Assembly: GCA_946617655.1 (NCBI GenBank)
Contig: CAMOKL010000001.1
Span: 124,001-188,000 of the forward strand
Reading direction: 5' to 3'
Source of the DNA: Anaeroplasma sp902783745
GTDB lineage: Bacteria; Bacillota_I; Bacilli_A; Acholeplasmatales; Anaeroplasmataceae
Length of the DNA: 64,000 nt
Position numbers and translations under genes: made by a program
The notes under the pieces: model-generated
What the model was told of the DNA's origin: nothing
Seen by the model: the letters and a program-made list of their open reading frames with translations, nothing else
The model's database searches: none
In this document: piece by piece, positions 51,812 to 60,468 of the stretch
Layout of the letters: every line of letters begins with the position of its first letter
Position numbering within the stretch: position 1 is the stretch's first letter

Positions 51812-53101
51812 TTATTCATCCTTTCTAACAGCTGCTGATAGGGCATGCATTGTTAATCCCTCAAGCTTAGCAAATGTATCAACATCATCTGCTAATTGTA
51901 AAGCTGCTTCTTTATTTAATTTTTGAAGTGAAGTACGCTTTATGAAATCTTCAACCCCAAGTGGTGAAAAGAATTTTGCAGTTGCAACAGTAGGTAATAC
52001 ATGATTAGGTCCTGCCATATAATCACCATATGATTCTGCTGAATAGTGACCCATAAAAATTGCACCTGCATTTTTAATAAATGGTAATGCAATTTCAGGT
52101 TCATCCATTGCAATCTCTAGGTGTTCTGGTGCTTGTTTATTAACATATTTACATGCATCTTCTATAGATTTACAAACAATAATCTTGCTCCAATTTGTTA
52201 ATGATTTTTCTAATATATCTTTTCTTGATGCAGTACTTAAATATTTTTCAACCCAATTTCTAACCTCTATAGCCTTTTCCATAGATGTTATAAATAATGT
52301 TGATGATGCTAAAACATCATGTTCAGCCTGTGCCATAAGGTCAGCTGCTGCAAACTTAGGATGTACTGTTTCATCAGCAATAATTGTAATTTCAGATGGT
52401 CCTGCAATTGAATCAATTCCAACAAGACCATAAACTTCTCTTTTTGCTAACGCAACAAAGATATTACCAGGTCCAACAATCTTATATACCTTTGGTATTG
52501 ATTCAGTACCATAAGCTAGTGCAGCAATTGCTTGAGCACCACCAATTTTATATACATGATCAACACCACATACATATGCTGCTGCAAGTACAATAGGATT
52601 AACCTTACCACCAACAGCTGGTGTGACCATATCAATTTCTTCACATCCTGCAACCTTTGCAGGTAATATATTCATTAAAACAGATGATGGATAAGCTGCC
52701 TTACCACCTGGTACATATACACCAACCTTTTCGATTGCAGTATAACGCATACCAAGCTTTGCGCCTATTGAGTCTTCATACATCCAAGTATCTCTTTTTT
52801 GATGCTCGTGGAAGCTTTGGATTCTATCTTTACTCTTTAATAAAACTTGCTTTTGCTTGTCAGTTAAAGAGTCAAATGCGGCCTTAAGCTCTTCTTTTTT
52901 AACTTCAACATTCTTAATATCAAAATTAGGATCATCGAATTTCTTAGTATATTTAGTTAAAGCCTCATCACCATTTTTACAAACGTCATCAACGATTGCC
53001 TTTACAGTATCAGAAAAATCTCCTGAATTTACTGCTCCACGCTTCTTAAGCACATTAAAGAATTCTTCAATGTCTTTTTCCTTCTCAATAATCTCAATCA
53101 T
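51812..53101 (-). CDS. hisD: Histidinol dehydrogenase
   Basis: 429 aa; the last two steps, histidinol to histidine with NAD and zinc. VGVYVPGGKAAYPSSVLMN, ITPA-like TPAVGG, IDSIAGPSE, LMAQAEHDVLA with the zinc ligands and catalytic Glu, QAPEHLEI and GPNHVLPT. Normal length. Confidence 0.97.
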   Translation of the reverse strand: MIEIIEKEKDIEEFFNVLKKRGAVNSGDFSDTVKAIVDDVCKNGDEALTKYTKKFDDPNFDIKNVEVKKEELKAAFDSLTDKQKQVLLKSKDRIQSFHEHQKRDTWMYEDSIGAKLGMRYTAIEKVGVYVPGGKAAYPSSVLMNILPAKVAGCEEIDMVTPAVGGKVNPIVLAAAYVCGVDHVYKIGGAQAIAALAYGTESIPKVYKIVGPGNIFVALAKREVYGLVGIDSIAGPSEITIIADETVHPKFAAADLMAQAEHDVLASSTLFITSMEKAIEVRNWVEKYLSTASRKDILEKSLTNWSKIIVCKSIEDACKYVNKQAPEHLEIAMDEPEIALPFIKNAGAIFMGHYSAESYGDYMAGPNHVLPTVATAKFFSPLGVEDFIKRTSLQKLNKEAALQLADDVDTFAKLEGLTMHALSAAVRKDE

Positions 53102-53115
53102 CTTTTTATACCTCT

Positions 53116-53739
53116 TTATTTCTTTAATTCGTCCTCGAATTTACTAACAATATTTAATATATCCTCATACTTAGTCTTTAATGATGCATTATTAACAACT
53201 AATCTAGCTGATATATCATGAATTGTTGTAACATCCTCTAATCCATTTTCTCTAAGTGTTCTTCCTGACTCCACGATATCAACAATAACATCAGATAAAC
53301 CAACAATTGGTCCTAATTCAACAGAACCATGTAATTTAATTATTGTAGAGTTTTGATGGACTGAATCGAAGTATGCCTTTGCAATATTTGGGTATTTTGT
53401 TGCAACAACAACATTACTCTTTAATTTGTAAGAGTCCCCATTTTCTTTTGGAGCACAGACACACATTCTACATTTACCAAATCCTAAATCTAGAATTTCA
53501 GTAATATCTCTATTTTCTTCTAATAAGGTATCCTTTCCAACTACGCCGATATCTGCAACACCCATATCAACAAATGTAGGAACATCACTTGGTTTTGCTA
53601 AAAAGAATCTAAAATCACCTTTTGTTAAAACAAGTCTTCTATCCTCATCATCAATACTGATATCAACAATATTTAAATCTCTTAACATTTTAAATATTTT
53701 ATCAGCAAGTCTTCCCTTTGATAACGCAAAAGTAAGCAT
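53116..53739 (-). CDS. hisG: ATP phosphoribosyltransferase, short catalytic form
   Basis: 207 aa, first step of histidine synthesis. KGRLADKIF, ADIGVVGKDTL, KYPNIAKAYF, and the PRPP-binding loop DVIVDIVESGRTLRENGL. The short form lacks the C-terminal ACT-like regulatory domain and needs HisZ, which is the gene immediately before it. Confidence 0.97.
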   Translation of the reverse strand: MLTFALSKGRLADKIFKMLRDLNIVDISIDDEDRRLVLTKGDFRFFLAKPSDVPTFVDMGVADIGVVGKDTLLEENRDITEILDLGFGKCRMCVCAPKENGDSYKLKSNVVVATKYPNIAKAYFDSVHQNSTIIKLHGSVELGPIVGLSDVIVDIVESGRTLRENGLEDVTTIHDISARLVVNNASLKTKYEDILNIVSKFEDELKK

Positions 53740-53740
53740 T

Positions 53741-54931
53741 CTACTTTACCTCCCAAAGACGGATCTTATTATTACTGTATTCTATTACAGCATCATAATC
53801 ATTTTCTTTAGCATATTTAGTTGCATCCTCTAAAGAATTAAAATGACCATCAGATACTACAATGCCATCTTCTCTAAATGTTTCATTATTAATTGTTGCT
53901 GTAACAAATGAGTTTGCATCAGAATATGATAAATATTTAACCTTCTTTAAATCGATTAAATCATTTTCTAATACATATTCTGCTAAAGAATCAATCTCAA
54001 GTCCAAATCCAATATCCTCTAAATCTTTACCAAATGATTTATAAAGTGAATCACTTCTACCACCTGATAAAACTGCTTTTTTAACCTTATCAACATAAAC
54101 TTGGAAAATAATTCCAGTATAATATTTTGCGTAAGAATAAATAGAGAAATCAAATATAACATTTGTGATATCTAAATCCTTAAGCATTATAAATATCTTC
54201 TTCAAATAATCTAATACATTATAACTTTCTTTACCTTTAAGATTAGACATTAATGATTCAATAAATCTTAAATGTCCACCTCTTAGCATTAAATCAATTA
54301 TGAATTTAGATTTATCAACATCTAATGTATCATTTAAGATTTGCTTTAATGTTACATAATCCTTTGCTTCAATTGATTCAAATAATTTTTGTTTTAAATC
54401 CTCATTAATACCAAAATCAGTAAATAATGTATCTAAGAATTTTTGACTTCCTAAATGGATTGTAAAATTATTTACATTACAAGCTTTAAGTGATTTATAA
54501 GCTAAATAGATTGCTTCAACATCACAATATTCATTTGACTTACCAATTAATTCAATTCCTACTTGCTTGAATTGATGATTCTTTCCTTGATATAATCTTG
54601 GATATCTAAATACATCTGCAACATAAGAATATTTTAATACAGCATTTTCAACCTTAGGATTTGATGCAACATATCTTGCAATAGATGATGTCATATCATT
54701 TCTTAAAGCTAAAACCTCACCTTGGCGATTGATTAAATTATATAGATCTGGTTTTTGAATACCATCAAATGAAAACACATCAATGTATTCTACTTCTGGA
54801 GTTTCAATTGGTGTATATCCATAAAGTCTATAAAGTTCATAACATCTTTTTTCAATTTCCTTTTTTGCTAAGGACTTCATACCAACTGTATCACTAAATC
54901 CTTCAGGAACATGTAGTTTATAGTTTTTCAT
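53741..54931 (-). CDS. hisZ: ATP phosphoribosyltransferase regulatory subunit
   Basis: 396 aa HisRS-paralogue that activates and inhibits short HisG. The class II catalytic fold is recognisable (GYTPIETPEVEYIDVF, LRNDMTSSIARYVA, VADVFRYPRLYQGKNHQFKQVGIELIG) but histidine-specific motif residues of HisS are altered. ATG 54931 (MKNYKLHV) has TGGAGG 8 nt upstream. First gene of hisZGDCBHAF(IE). I see no T-box or attenuator in the 150 nt upstream, so regulation is unclear. Confidence 0.93.
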   Translation of the reverse strand: MKNYKLHVPEGFSDTVGMKSLAKKEIEKRCYELYRLYGYTPIETPEVEYIDVFSFDGIQKPDLYNLINRQGEVLALRNDMTSSIARYVASNPKVENAVLKYSYVADVFRYPRLYQGKNHQFKQVGIELIGKSNEYCDVEAIYLAYKSLKACNVNNFTIHLGSQKFLDTLFTDFGINEDLKQKLFESIEAKDYVTLKQILNDTLDVDKSKFIIDLMLRGGHLRFIESLMSNLKGKESYNVLDYLKKIFIMLKDLDITNVIFDFSIYSYAKYYTGIIFQVYVDKVKKAVLSGGRSDSLYKSFGKDLEDIGFGLEIDSLAEYVLENDLIDLKKVKYLSYSDANSFVTATINNETFREDGIVVSDGHFNSLEDATKYAKENDYDAVIEYSNNKIRLWEVK

Positions 54932-55039
54932 AAAAAACCTCCACAAACTCGATTATATTTTATTTTAACATAAAATATGATAATTTTCTATAATGATACT
55001 AAATTAAAGACTAATAAATATTCAAAAGAAAACGCTTAC

Positions 55040-55068
55040 TTTTAATTTATATTAAAAAATGCTATAAT
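55040..55068 (+). promoter_or_regulatory. Probable promoter of the trypsin-like lipoprotein
   Basis: TTTTAA (55040-55045), 17-nt spacer ending TGC, TATAAT (55063-55068); the -35 is weak but an extended TG is present. 15 nt before the start. Confidence 0.5.
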
Positions 55069-55083
55069 GTTTTAGGTGATAAT

Positions 55084-55833
55084 GTGAAAAAAAGAAAATT
55101 ATTTCTTCTTTTATTTATAATATTTTCAAACATTTTTATTCTATCGTCATGTAAAAATTATAACAAGCTTTATAGTGAGTTAGAAGAAAAAATCACAGAT
55201 GAAATTAAAGAAAAAAATGTTACTATTAAAGTTTCATTTAAAAGAACCAGAGTATCGGATGTTTCTTTTAGTAAAACTGCATCTGGTGTTATTATAAAAA
55301 AAGATATTAATACATACTATGTATTAACTAACAATCATTTATTATATTCTAGTTATAACTATTATGATATTTTAATTACTGATTATTACGGTAATTATTA
55401 TAATGCATTCCTATATAATGAATCTAATGATTCAAGTTATGATTTAGCATTATTGTCATTTGAAACAGAAAATAATTTATCACCAATTGAATTCTCAAAT
55501 GATAATACCTCTATAGGTGATGTTATAGCATCTATTGGTTATAAAAATGATAATTCTAACATTCTAACTTTAGGTAAATATTTAGGATTTACTAAATATG
55601 AAATACCTAATAATGTTTCAAGTGATGAATGTAATATCTCATTTGATGTTATTAAGCATACAGCATATATAAACGAAGGGTCTTCTGGTTCTATGCTTAT
55701 TGATTCTAATCTTAAGTTAATTGGAATTAATTTTTCATCATCTTTAGATAACAATAACAATTATATTAATTCTTATGCCATACCAATGAATAAAATAAAT
55801 GAATATTTAGAAAAAAATAATTTTATAGTTTAG
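55084..55833 (+). CDS. Trypsin-like serine protease lipoprotein
   Basis: 249 aa from a GTG start preceded by AGGTGAT. The signal peptide ends at lipobox LSSC (Cys 23). The chymotrypsin-fold triad is complete: H85 in TNNHLL, D120 in SSYDLALL, S201 in NEGSSGS. It has HtrA-like spacing but no PDZ domain. Predicted to be an extracytoplasmic membrane-anchored protease. Divergent from the his operon and convergent with rluD. No partner gene is adjacent. The target is unknown. Confidence 0.85.
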   Translation: MKKRKLFLLLFIIFSNIFILSSCKNYNKLYSELEEKITDEIKEKNVTIKVSFKRTRVSDVSFSKTASGVIIKKDINTYYVLTNNHLLYSSYNYYDILITDYYGNYYNAFLYNESNDSSYDLALLSFETENNLSPIEFSNDNTSIGDVIASIGYKNDNSNILTLGKYLGFTKYEIPNNVSSDECNISFDVIKHTAYINEGSSGSMLIDSNLKLIGINFSSSLDNNNNYINSYAIPMNKINEYLEKNNFIV

Positions 55834-55835
55834 AT

Positions 55836-55866
55836 AAAAATGCACTCGAACATGAGTGCATTTTTA
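55836..55866. terminator. Bidirectional terminator between protease and rluD
   Basis: AAAAATGCACTC-GAACAT-GAGTGCATTTTT, a 12-bp stem with T-runs on both strands. Confidence 0.92.
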
Positions 55867-56775
55867 TTATTTCTTAATTTCTTCTAAAGTATTTAAGAAG
55901 TTTTTAAAATATTCAGGTAATTCTGAATCAAATTCCATCCATTCACCAGTTCTAGGATGTTTAAAGCCTATAACCTTTGCGTGAAGGAACTGTCCGTCAT
56001 TTCCAATTACTTTTCTTCTTCCATATACCTTATCACCGACAAGTGGATGACCTATATATTCCATATGAACTCTTATTTGATGAGTACGTCCTGTTTCTAA
56101 AGCACATTCTACTAAAGTATAACCTTTATAACGCTTTAAAACAGTAAAATTAGTAATTGCTTCTTTACCATCTCTAACTATTCCCATCTTTTTTCTGTCC
56201 ATAGGATCTCTTCCTATTGGTGCATTAATTCGTCCTTTATCTTCTTGGAATTCACCATAAACTAATGCCCAATATCTTCTTTTACAAGTATGTTCCTTTA
56301 ATTGATTTGTTAAAGATAATGAAGCATTATCATTTTTTGCAATCATTAAAAGTCCTGATGTATCCTTATCAATTCTATGTACAATACCTGGTCTTATTAC
56401 ACCATTAATCGTTGATAAATTATCAAGTTCTGCTAACAAGCCATTAACAAGTGTATCAGAATTATTACCAGCACCAGGATGTACTGTTAAACCTTTTGGC
56501 TTATTGATAATTGCAACATCATCATCCTCATAAACGATATCTAAATCCATCTTTTTAGGTTCAATATCTAATTCTTTAGCTTCAACATCTAATATTGTAA
56601 TAACATCATTTTCTTTTGCTTTAGTTGATGCTTTAAATGTATTACCATTCAATAAGATATTTCCATCTTCTATTAACTTTAGAATTGCTGTTCTAGTTTT
56701 ATCTTTTAATAATTCAACTAAAACCTTATCAATTCTTTGACCTACATAATCTTTAGTTATTTTAATTTCTGTCAT
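55867..56775 (-). CDS. rluD: Pseudouridine synthase, RluD family
   Basis: 302 aa. An N-terminal S4 RNA-binding domain (about 10-70) is followed by the RluA-type catalytic domain with HRIDKDTSGLLMIAK (catalytic Asp), KRRYWALVYGE and ETGRTHQIRVHM. Overlaps lspA by 14 nt, the standard lspA-rluD pair. The exact 23S site cannot be read from sequence. Confidence 0.93.
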   Translation of the reverse strand: MTEIKITKDYVGQRIDKVLVELLKDKTRTAILKLIEDGNILLNGNTFKASTKAKENDVITILDVEAKELDIEPKKMDLDIVYEDDDVAIINKPKGLTVHPGAGNNSDTLVNGLLAELDNLSTINGVIRPGIVHRIDKDTSGLLMIAKNDNASLSLTNQLKEHTCKRRYWALVYGEFQEDKGRINAPIGRDPMDRKKMGIVRDGKEAITNFTVLKRYKGYTLVECALETGRTHQIRVHMEYIGHPLVGDKVYGRRKVIGNDGQFLHAKVIGFKHPRTGEWMEFDSELPEYFKNFLNTLEEIKK

Positions 56776-57286
56776 CTACTTTATCCTCAACTTTATTACT
56801 CTTAAAATAATCTATGATTATTTCAAGTACTAAAAGACAAAGACCTGTTACTAAAAAGAAATCAGCAACATTAAATGTTGTAGAACCGAATTCAAAATGA
56901 ATCATATCAACAACGCCTTGTCTTAAATTTATATTGAAATATCTATATAAAATAGTTAAAAATCTATCAAATAGATTACCAACACATCCAGCTAATGCAA
57001 ATGTAAATGCAAAGCTTCTTAATGTCTTCTTTTTCCAATCATTTTTTAAAACAAAATAACCTAAAACTATTGTTGCAACAAATGATACAACAGTTAATAA
57101 AATAATACCTGCTCCCTCATCTAAAAAACTCCATGCCATACCAGGGTTATATTGCTTTTGAATAGTTAGGAAACCAGGAATTAGATTAATTCCTTCGCTT
57201 GTAACATATAATTCTGTTAAATATTTAGTTAGTTGGTCTAAAAAGTATACTATAAAAAATACTATACCTGTTATTATAAAATTCAT
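56762..57286 (-). CDS. lspA: Lipoprotein signal peptidase II
   Basis: 174 aa, four membrane helices. The catalytic Asp pair is in GNLFDRFL and FNVADFFL, with DQLTKYL in the first helix. Processes prolipoproteins, of which several are in this window. Overlaps its neighbours. Confidence 0.96.
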   Translation of the reverse strand: MNFIITGIVFFIVYFLDQLTKYLTELYVTSEGINLIPGFLTIQKQYNPGMAWSFLDEGAGIILLTVVSFVATIVLGYFVLKNDWKKKTLRSFAFTFALAGCVGNLFDRFLTILYRYFNINLRQGVVDMIHFEFGSTTFNVADFFLVTGLCLLVLEIIIDYFKSNKVEDKVDDRN

Positions 57287-57648
57287 TAAAATACTCCTAT
57301 CATAAACATTATTAACATAATTATATAAATAAATGTTGCAATAATTACTATATCAAAAAGATAAATTTTATATAAACCTTTAACTCTTCCTTTTGATATT
57401 CCATTATAATATAACACTAATGTTACAAAGATTGAAATTAAAATTAATGTTGCAATTAAAAATACATAAAGCTTAATTAGTTTTTGATCTAATATTGCAA
57501 GATTAACTATTATACCTATAAAACCTATAACAGTTAATAATCCAAATAAGAAAGAGAATAAAAATGTTATTATTTTTGTTCTCTTTAATACCTTTAGATT
57601 ATCAACCTCATTCATCTTTTCTTGGATAGCATCTAATAATTTTTTCAT
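57286..57648 (-). CDS. Hypothetical three-helix membrane protein
   Basis: 120 aa. A helical N-terminus (about 1-25) is followed by three hydrophobic segments (about 28-50, 58-80 and 95-118). Overlaps sepM by 4 nt and touches lspA by 1 nt, which supports it as real. The family is not recognised. Confidence 0.75.
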   Translation of the reverse strand: MKKLLDAIQEKMNEVDNLKVLKRTKIITFLFSFLFGLLTVIGFIGIIVNLAILDQKLIKLYVFLIATLILISIFVTLVLYYNGISKGRVKGLYKIYLFDIVIIATFIYIIMLIMFMIGVF

Positions 57649-58676
57649 ATATCAAGCGCCTCCAAATAATCAATTGCATCGCTAAAATATTTAATTTCAA
57701 CTAAACGCATTTTTTCATGACCTTTTGTTGCTAGATATGCTTCATAAGCGTCATTATAATTACCACTTACACATAAAAATATATCAACATTATTATCTAA
57801 GGCTGTAGGTACTTTTTCTTTTATACCACCAATTACACCAATGCTACCATCATATGAAATAGTACCTGTACCTGCAATAGATAAGCCATGAGTTAAATCT
57901 TCTGGGACAAGCTGATTATAAATAGATAATGATTGTAATAATCCACCTGATGGACCACCTACATTACTACCATTTATTTTTAAACTTGGTGTTGTACTTT
58001 TAATACTATAATAATCCGAATAACCAAATTTAAAAGTATCTTCAGGGATAACATCAATTATTTCACCATTTCTTTCGATACTAAATATATCACCATTAGA
58101 GTAATTATCTTTTAAATTACTAAAGAATTGTCTATAGCTATCCTCATTTTCTGATGTTGCTTTTATAACATTATCACTTGATCTTACTTTTTTAATTAAA
58201 TCACCTGTTCTAAATATACAATCGCTTGGGTAAAAATATGTAACCATATATCCATCAAATGAATAATCAATTGAAATATCTAATTCAGGATGCTTGTATA
58301 TGGCATAATTATATGCAGTTATAATTGATTTATAAACAGATGAATCATATTGAATCTTAGAGCTTTGATAATATTGATTTTCTGTCATTGATTGAACAAC
58401 ATCAGATTTTTCATCTATTTCCATTGTTTTAGGATTAAGTGATGCAATAAAATTCATAAATAATGTTGTACCTTCTATATCTTGAACATAAATTGTTTGA
58501 AATTTACCTTCTTCTTTATAGTTTGTATCAACATCAACTATGTTACTAAAATCAGTAACTCCACCTTTAGTTAATATATATTTATTTGTTCTATAAGTTG
58601 TTAAAATCAATAAGGGAATATTAATTGCTAAAACTATTACGAAATAATACCAATATTTTTTTAATAAATAAAGCAT
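57645..58676 (-). CDS. SepM/YlbL-type PDZ and Lon-protease domain protein
   Basis: 343 aa. One N-terminal membrane anchor (about 7-28), a middle region with a PDZ-like segment (about 150-215, with FRTGDLIKKV), then an S16 Lon protease domain with the Ser-Lys dyad S243 (GGPSGGLLQSL) and K286 (VIGGIKEKV). Membrane-anchored extracytoplasmic processing protease. In streptococci SepM trims a competence peptide; no such role can be inferred here. One-base overlap with comEB. Confidence 0.9.
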   Translation of the reverse strand: MLYLLKKYWYYFVIVLAINIPLLILTTYRTNKYILTKGGVTDFSNIVDVDTNYKEEGKFQTIYVQDIEGTTLFMNFIASLNPKTMEIDEKSDVVQSMTENQYYQSSKIQYDSSVYKSIITAYNYAIYKHPELDISIDYSFDGYMVTYFYPSDCIFRTGDLIKKVRSSDNVIKATSENEDSYRQFFSNLKDNYSNGDIFSIERNGEIIDVIPEDTFKFGYSDYYSIKSTTPSLKINGSNVGGPSGGLLQSLSIYNQLVPEDLTHGLSIAGTGTISYDGSIGVIGGIKEKVPTALDNNVDIFLCVSGNYNDAYEAYLATKGHEKMRLVEIKYFSDAIDYLEALDI

Positions 58677-59140
58677 TATTCCTCACTTCTAATTTCTAAA
58701 GAAATTTCCTTCATTTTTTCGTATGTTACTCCTGCGGCATCAAGCATTCTTTTTGATGCTAAATCAGAATCAGTACCATCATATTTATCATTCATATAAA
58801 CAATGTGCTTAATACCTGATTGTATTATCAATTTAGCACATTCATTACATGGAAAAAGTGATACATATAATGTTGATCCTTTTAAGTTTCTTGTAGAATT
58901 TAAAATCGCATTTGCTTCAGCATGGACAACATATGGATACTTGTTGTCTAAATAACTATTTCCCTTTCCCCACGGGAAGATATTATCATCACATCCACGT
59001 GGGAATCCATTATAGCCAATACCAATTATTCTTTTATCATCATTAATAATACAAGCTCCAACTTGTGTATTTGGGTCCTTACTTCTTTTTGCAGATAGTA
59101 AGGCAACCCCCATAAAATATTCATCCCATGAAATGTGCAT
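58676..59140 (-). CDS. comEB: dCMP/cytidine deaminase family protein (ComEB-like)
   Basis: 154 aa zinc deaminase. The zinc site is YVVHAEANAI (His and catalytic Glu) and LFPCNECAKL (Cys pair). SKDPNTQVGACIIN and GIGYNGFPRGCDD are typical of the dCMP deaminase branch, feeding dUMP to ThyA. ATG 59140 follows GAGGTGATATT. Confidence 0.92.
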   Translation of the reverse strand: MHISWDEYFMGVALLSAKRSKDPNTQVGACIINDDKRIIGIGYNGFPRGCDDNIFPWGKGNSYLDNKYPYVVHAEANAILNSTRNLKGSTLYVSLFPCNECAKLIIQSGIKHIVYMNDKYDGTDSDLASKRMLDAAGVTYEKMKEISLEIRSEE

Positions 59141-59157
59141 AATATCACCTCAAAAAA

Positions 59158-60459
59158 TTATGGATTTAATCTATCTGGTCCACGGAATATGAACATTGCG
59201 TCCTTAATTCCTTCGTTGAATAAAATCATTGTGATTCTATCAACACCAATACCAAATCCTCCATGAGGAGGGCAACCGTATTTAAAGAAGTCTAAATAGA
59301 ACTTAACATCATTAACTAAGCCCTTTTCAGTAGCTTGCTTCTTTAAAATTTCATATCTATGTTCACGTTGAGCACCAGTTGTAATTTCACAACCCTTCCA
59401 AATTAGGTCATAACCACATGGTACTCCCTTTTCATCACGCATATGATAGAATGCACGAACATCCTTTGAATATCCAGTAATGAATAAGAATTCATGTCCA
59501 AACATATCTTTTGAAAGCTTTTCTACTAATCTTTCACCTTCAGTTGTAAGGTCACCCTTTTCTTCTTCAGGTACCTTATAGCCATATCTCTTTTCTAATT
59601 CATCATATACATCATGTAAATCCATTACAGGGAAAGGTAATGTAGGTACTACAACATCAATATCATATACCTTCTTAATTTCATCACCATATTTTTCCTT
59701 AACGCACTTTAATGCATATGCAAGCATTTCTTCTTCCATCTTCATAACATCTTTATAAGATTCAATATATGAGAATTCTAAATCTAGACCTGTAAATTCA
59801 GTTGCATGCTTTCTTGATGCAAACTTTTCTGCTCTAAATACAGGACCTGTTTCATAAATACGTTCAAATCCTGCTGCCATAGCCATTTGCTTATAGAACT
59901 GAGGAGATTGTGCTAAGAATGCATTACGATCAAAATAATCTACCTTAAATACACCAGCACCTGATTCTGATTCAGTACCAATTAGCTTTGGTGAATGAAT
60001 TTCAATAAAATCATTTTTATTTAAGAATTCACGACATGAATTAACAAATAAAGATTGAGTTTTAAACATTAATGTATTCTTATCAGTTCTTAAATCAATC
60101 CATCTATAGTCAAGTCTCATATCGATGTTTGTTTCTTCACCCTTAGGTGCAACAATTGGGTTTGGAGCTGCAACTGATAATACATTTATCATATCAGGAT
60201 ACATTTCCATACCATTTAATTTAACATATTCAGATGCCATAATTACGCCTTCTGCCTCAATTACAGAATCTGGTGTAATAGATGCTAAAACATCTTCCAT
60301 TTCAGGATGCTTTGCTTTTTCAATTGTAATTTGAAGTTTTCCTGATACATCCTTTAAAACGATAAAGCACATTGATTTCTTATTTCTAATATTTTCAACG
60401 AAACCAGCTACTTTATTTACTTCACCTAATTTAATATTTTTAATATTAACTCTTTTCAT
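59158..60459 (-). CDS. aspS: Archaeal-type aspartate-tRNA ligase, probably non-discriminating
   Basis: 433 aa class II aaRS, far shorter than bacterial AspRS (about 590 aa) and lacking the GAD insertion. N-terminal OB fold (VAGFVENIRNKKSMCFIVLKD), motif 2 GPVFRAEKFASRKHATEFTGLDLE, motif 3 GFGIGVDRITMILF. These features match archaeal/eukaryotic AspRS, including the second AspRS of some Clostridia, which also charges tRNA-Asn. It sits where Bacillota normally have the bacterial aspS, right after hisS. Non-discriminating specificity and dependence on GatCAB are inference. Confidence 0.9.
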   Translation of the reverse strand: MKRVNIKNIKLGEVNKVAGFVENIRNKKSMCFIVLKDVSGKLQITIEKAKHPEMEDVLASITPDSVIEAEGVIMASEYVKLNGMEMYPDMINVLSVAAPNPIVAPKGEETNIDMRLDYRWIDLRTDKNTLMFKTQSLFVNSCREFLNKNDFIEIHSPKLIGTESESGAGVFKVDYFDRNAFLAQSPQFYKQMAMAAGFERIYETGPVFRAEKFASRKHATEFTGLDLEFSYIESYKDVMKMEEEMLAYALKCVKEKYGDEIKKVYDIDVVVPTLPFPVMDLHDVYDELEKRYGYKVPEEEKGDLTTEGERLVEKLSKDMFGHEFLFITGYSKDVRAFYHMRDEKGVPCGYDLIWKGCEITTGAQREHRYEILKKQATEKGLVNDVKFYLDFFKYGCPPHGGFGIGVDRITMILFNEGIKDAMFIFRGPDRLNP

Positions 60460-60468
60460 ATTAACTCC

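Noticed and set aside
52185..53147. Several plus-strand frames opposite hisD
   Set aside because: Shadows of the his operon; composition is an artefact of antisense reading.
54932..55083. T-box or attenuator controlling hisZ
   Set aside because: No AGGGTGGNACC-type core or terminator hairpin seen in this stretch.
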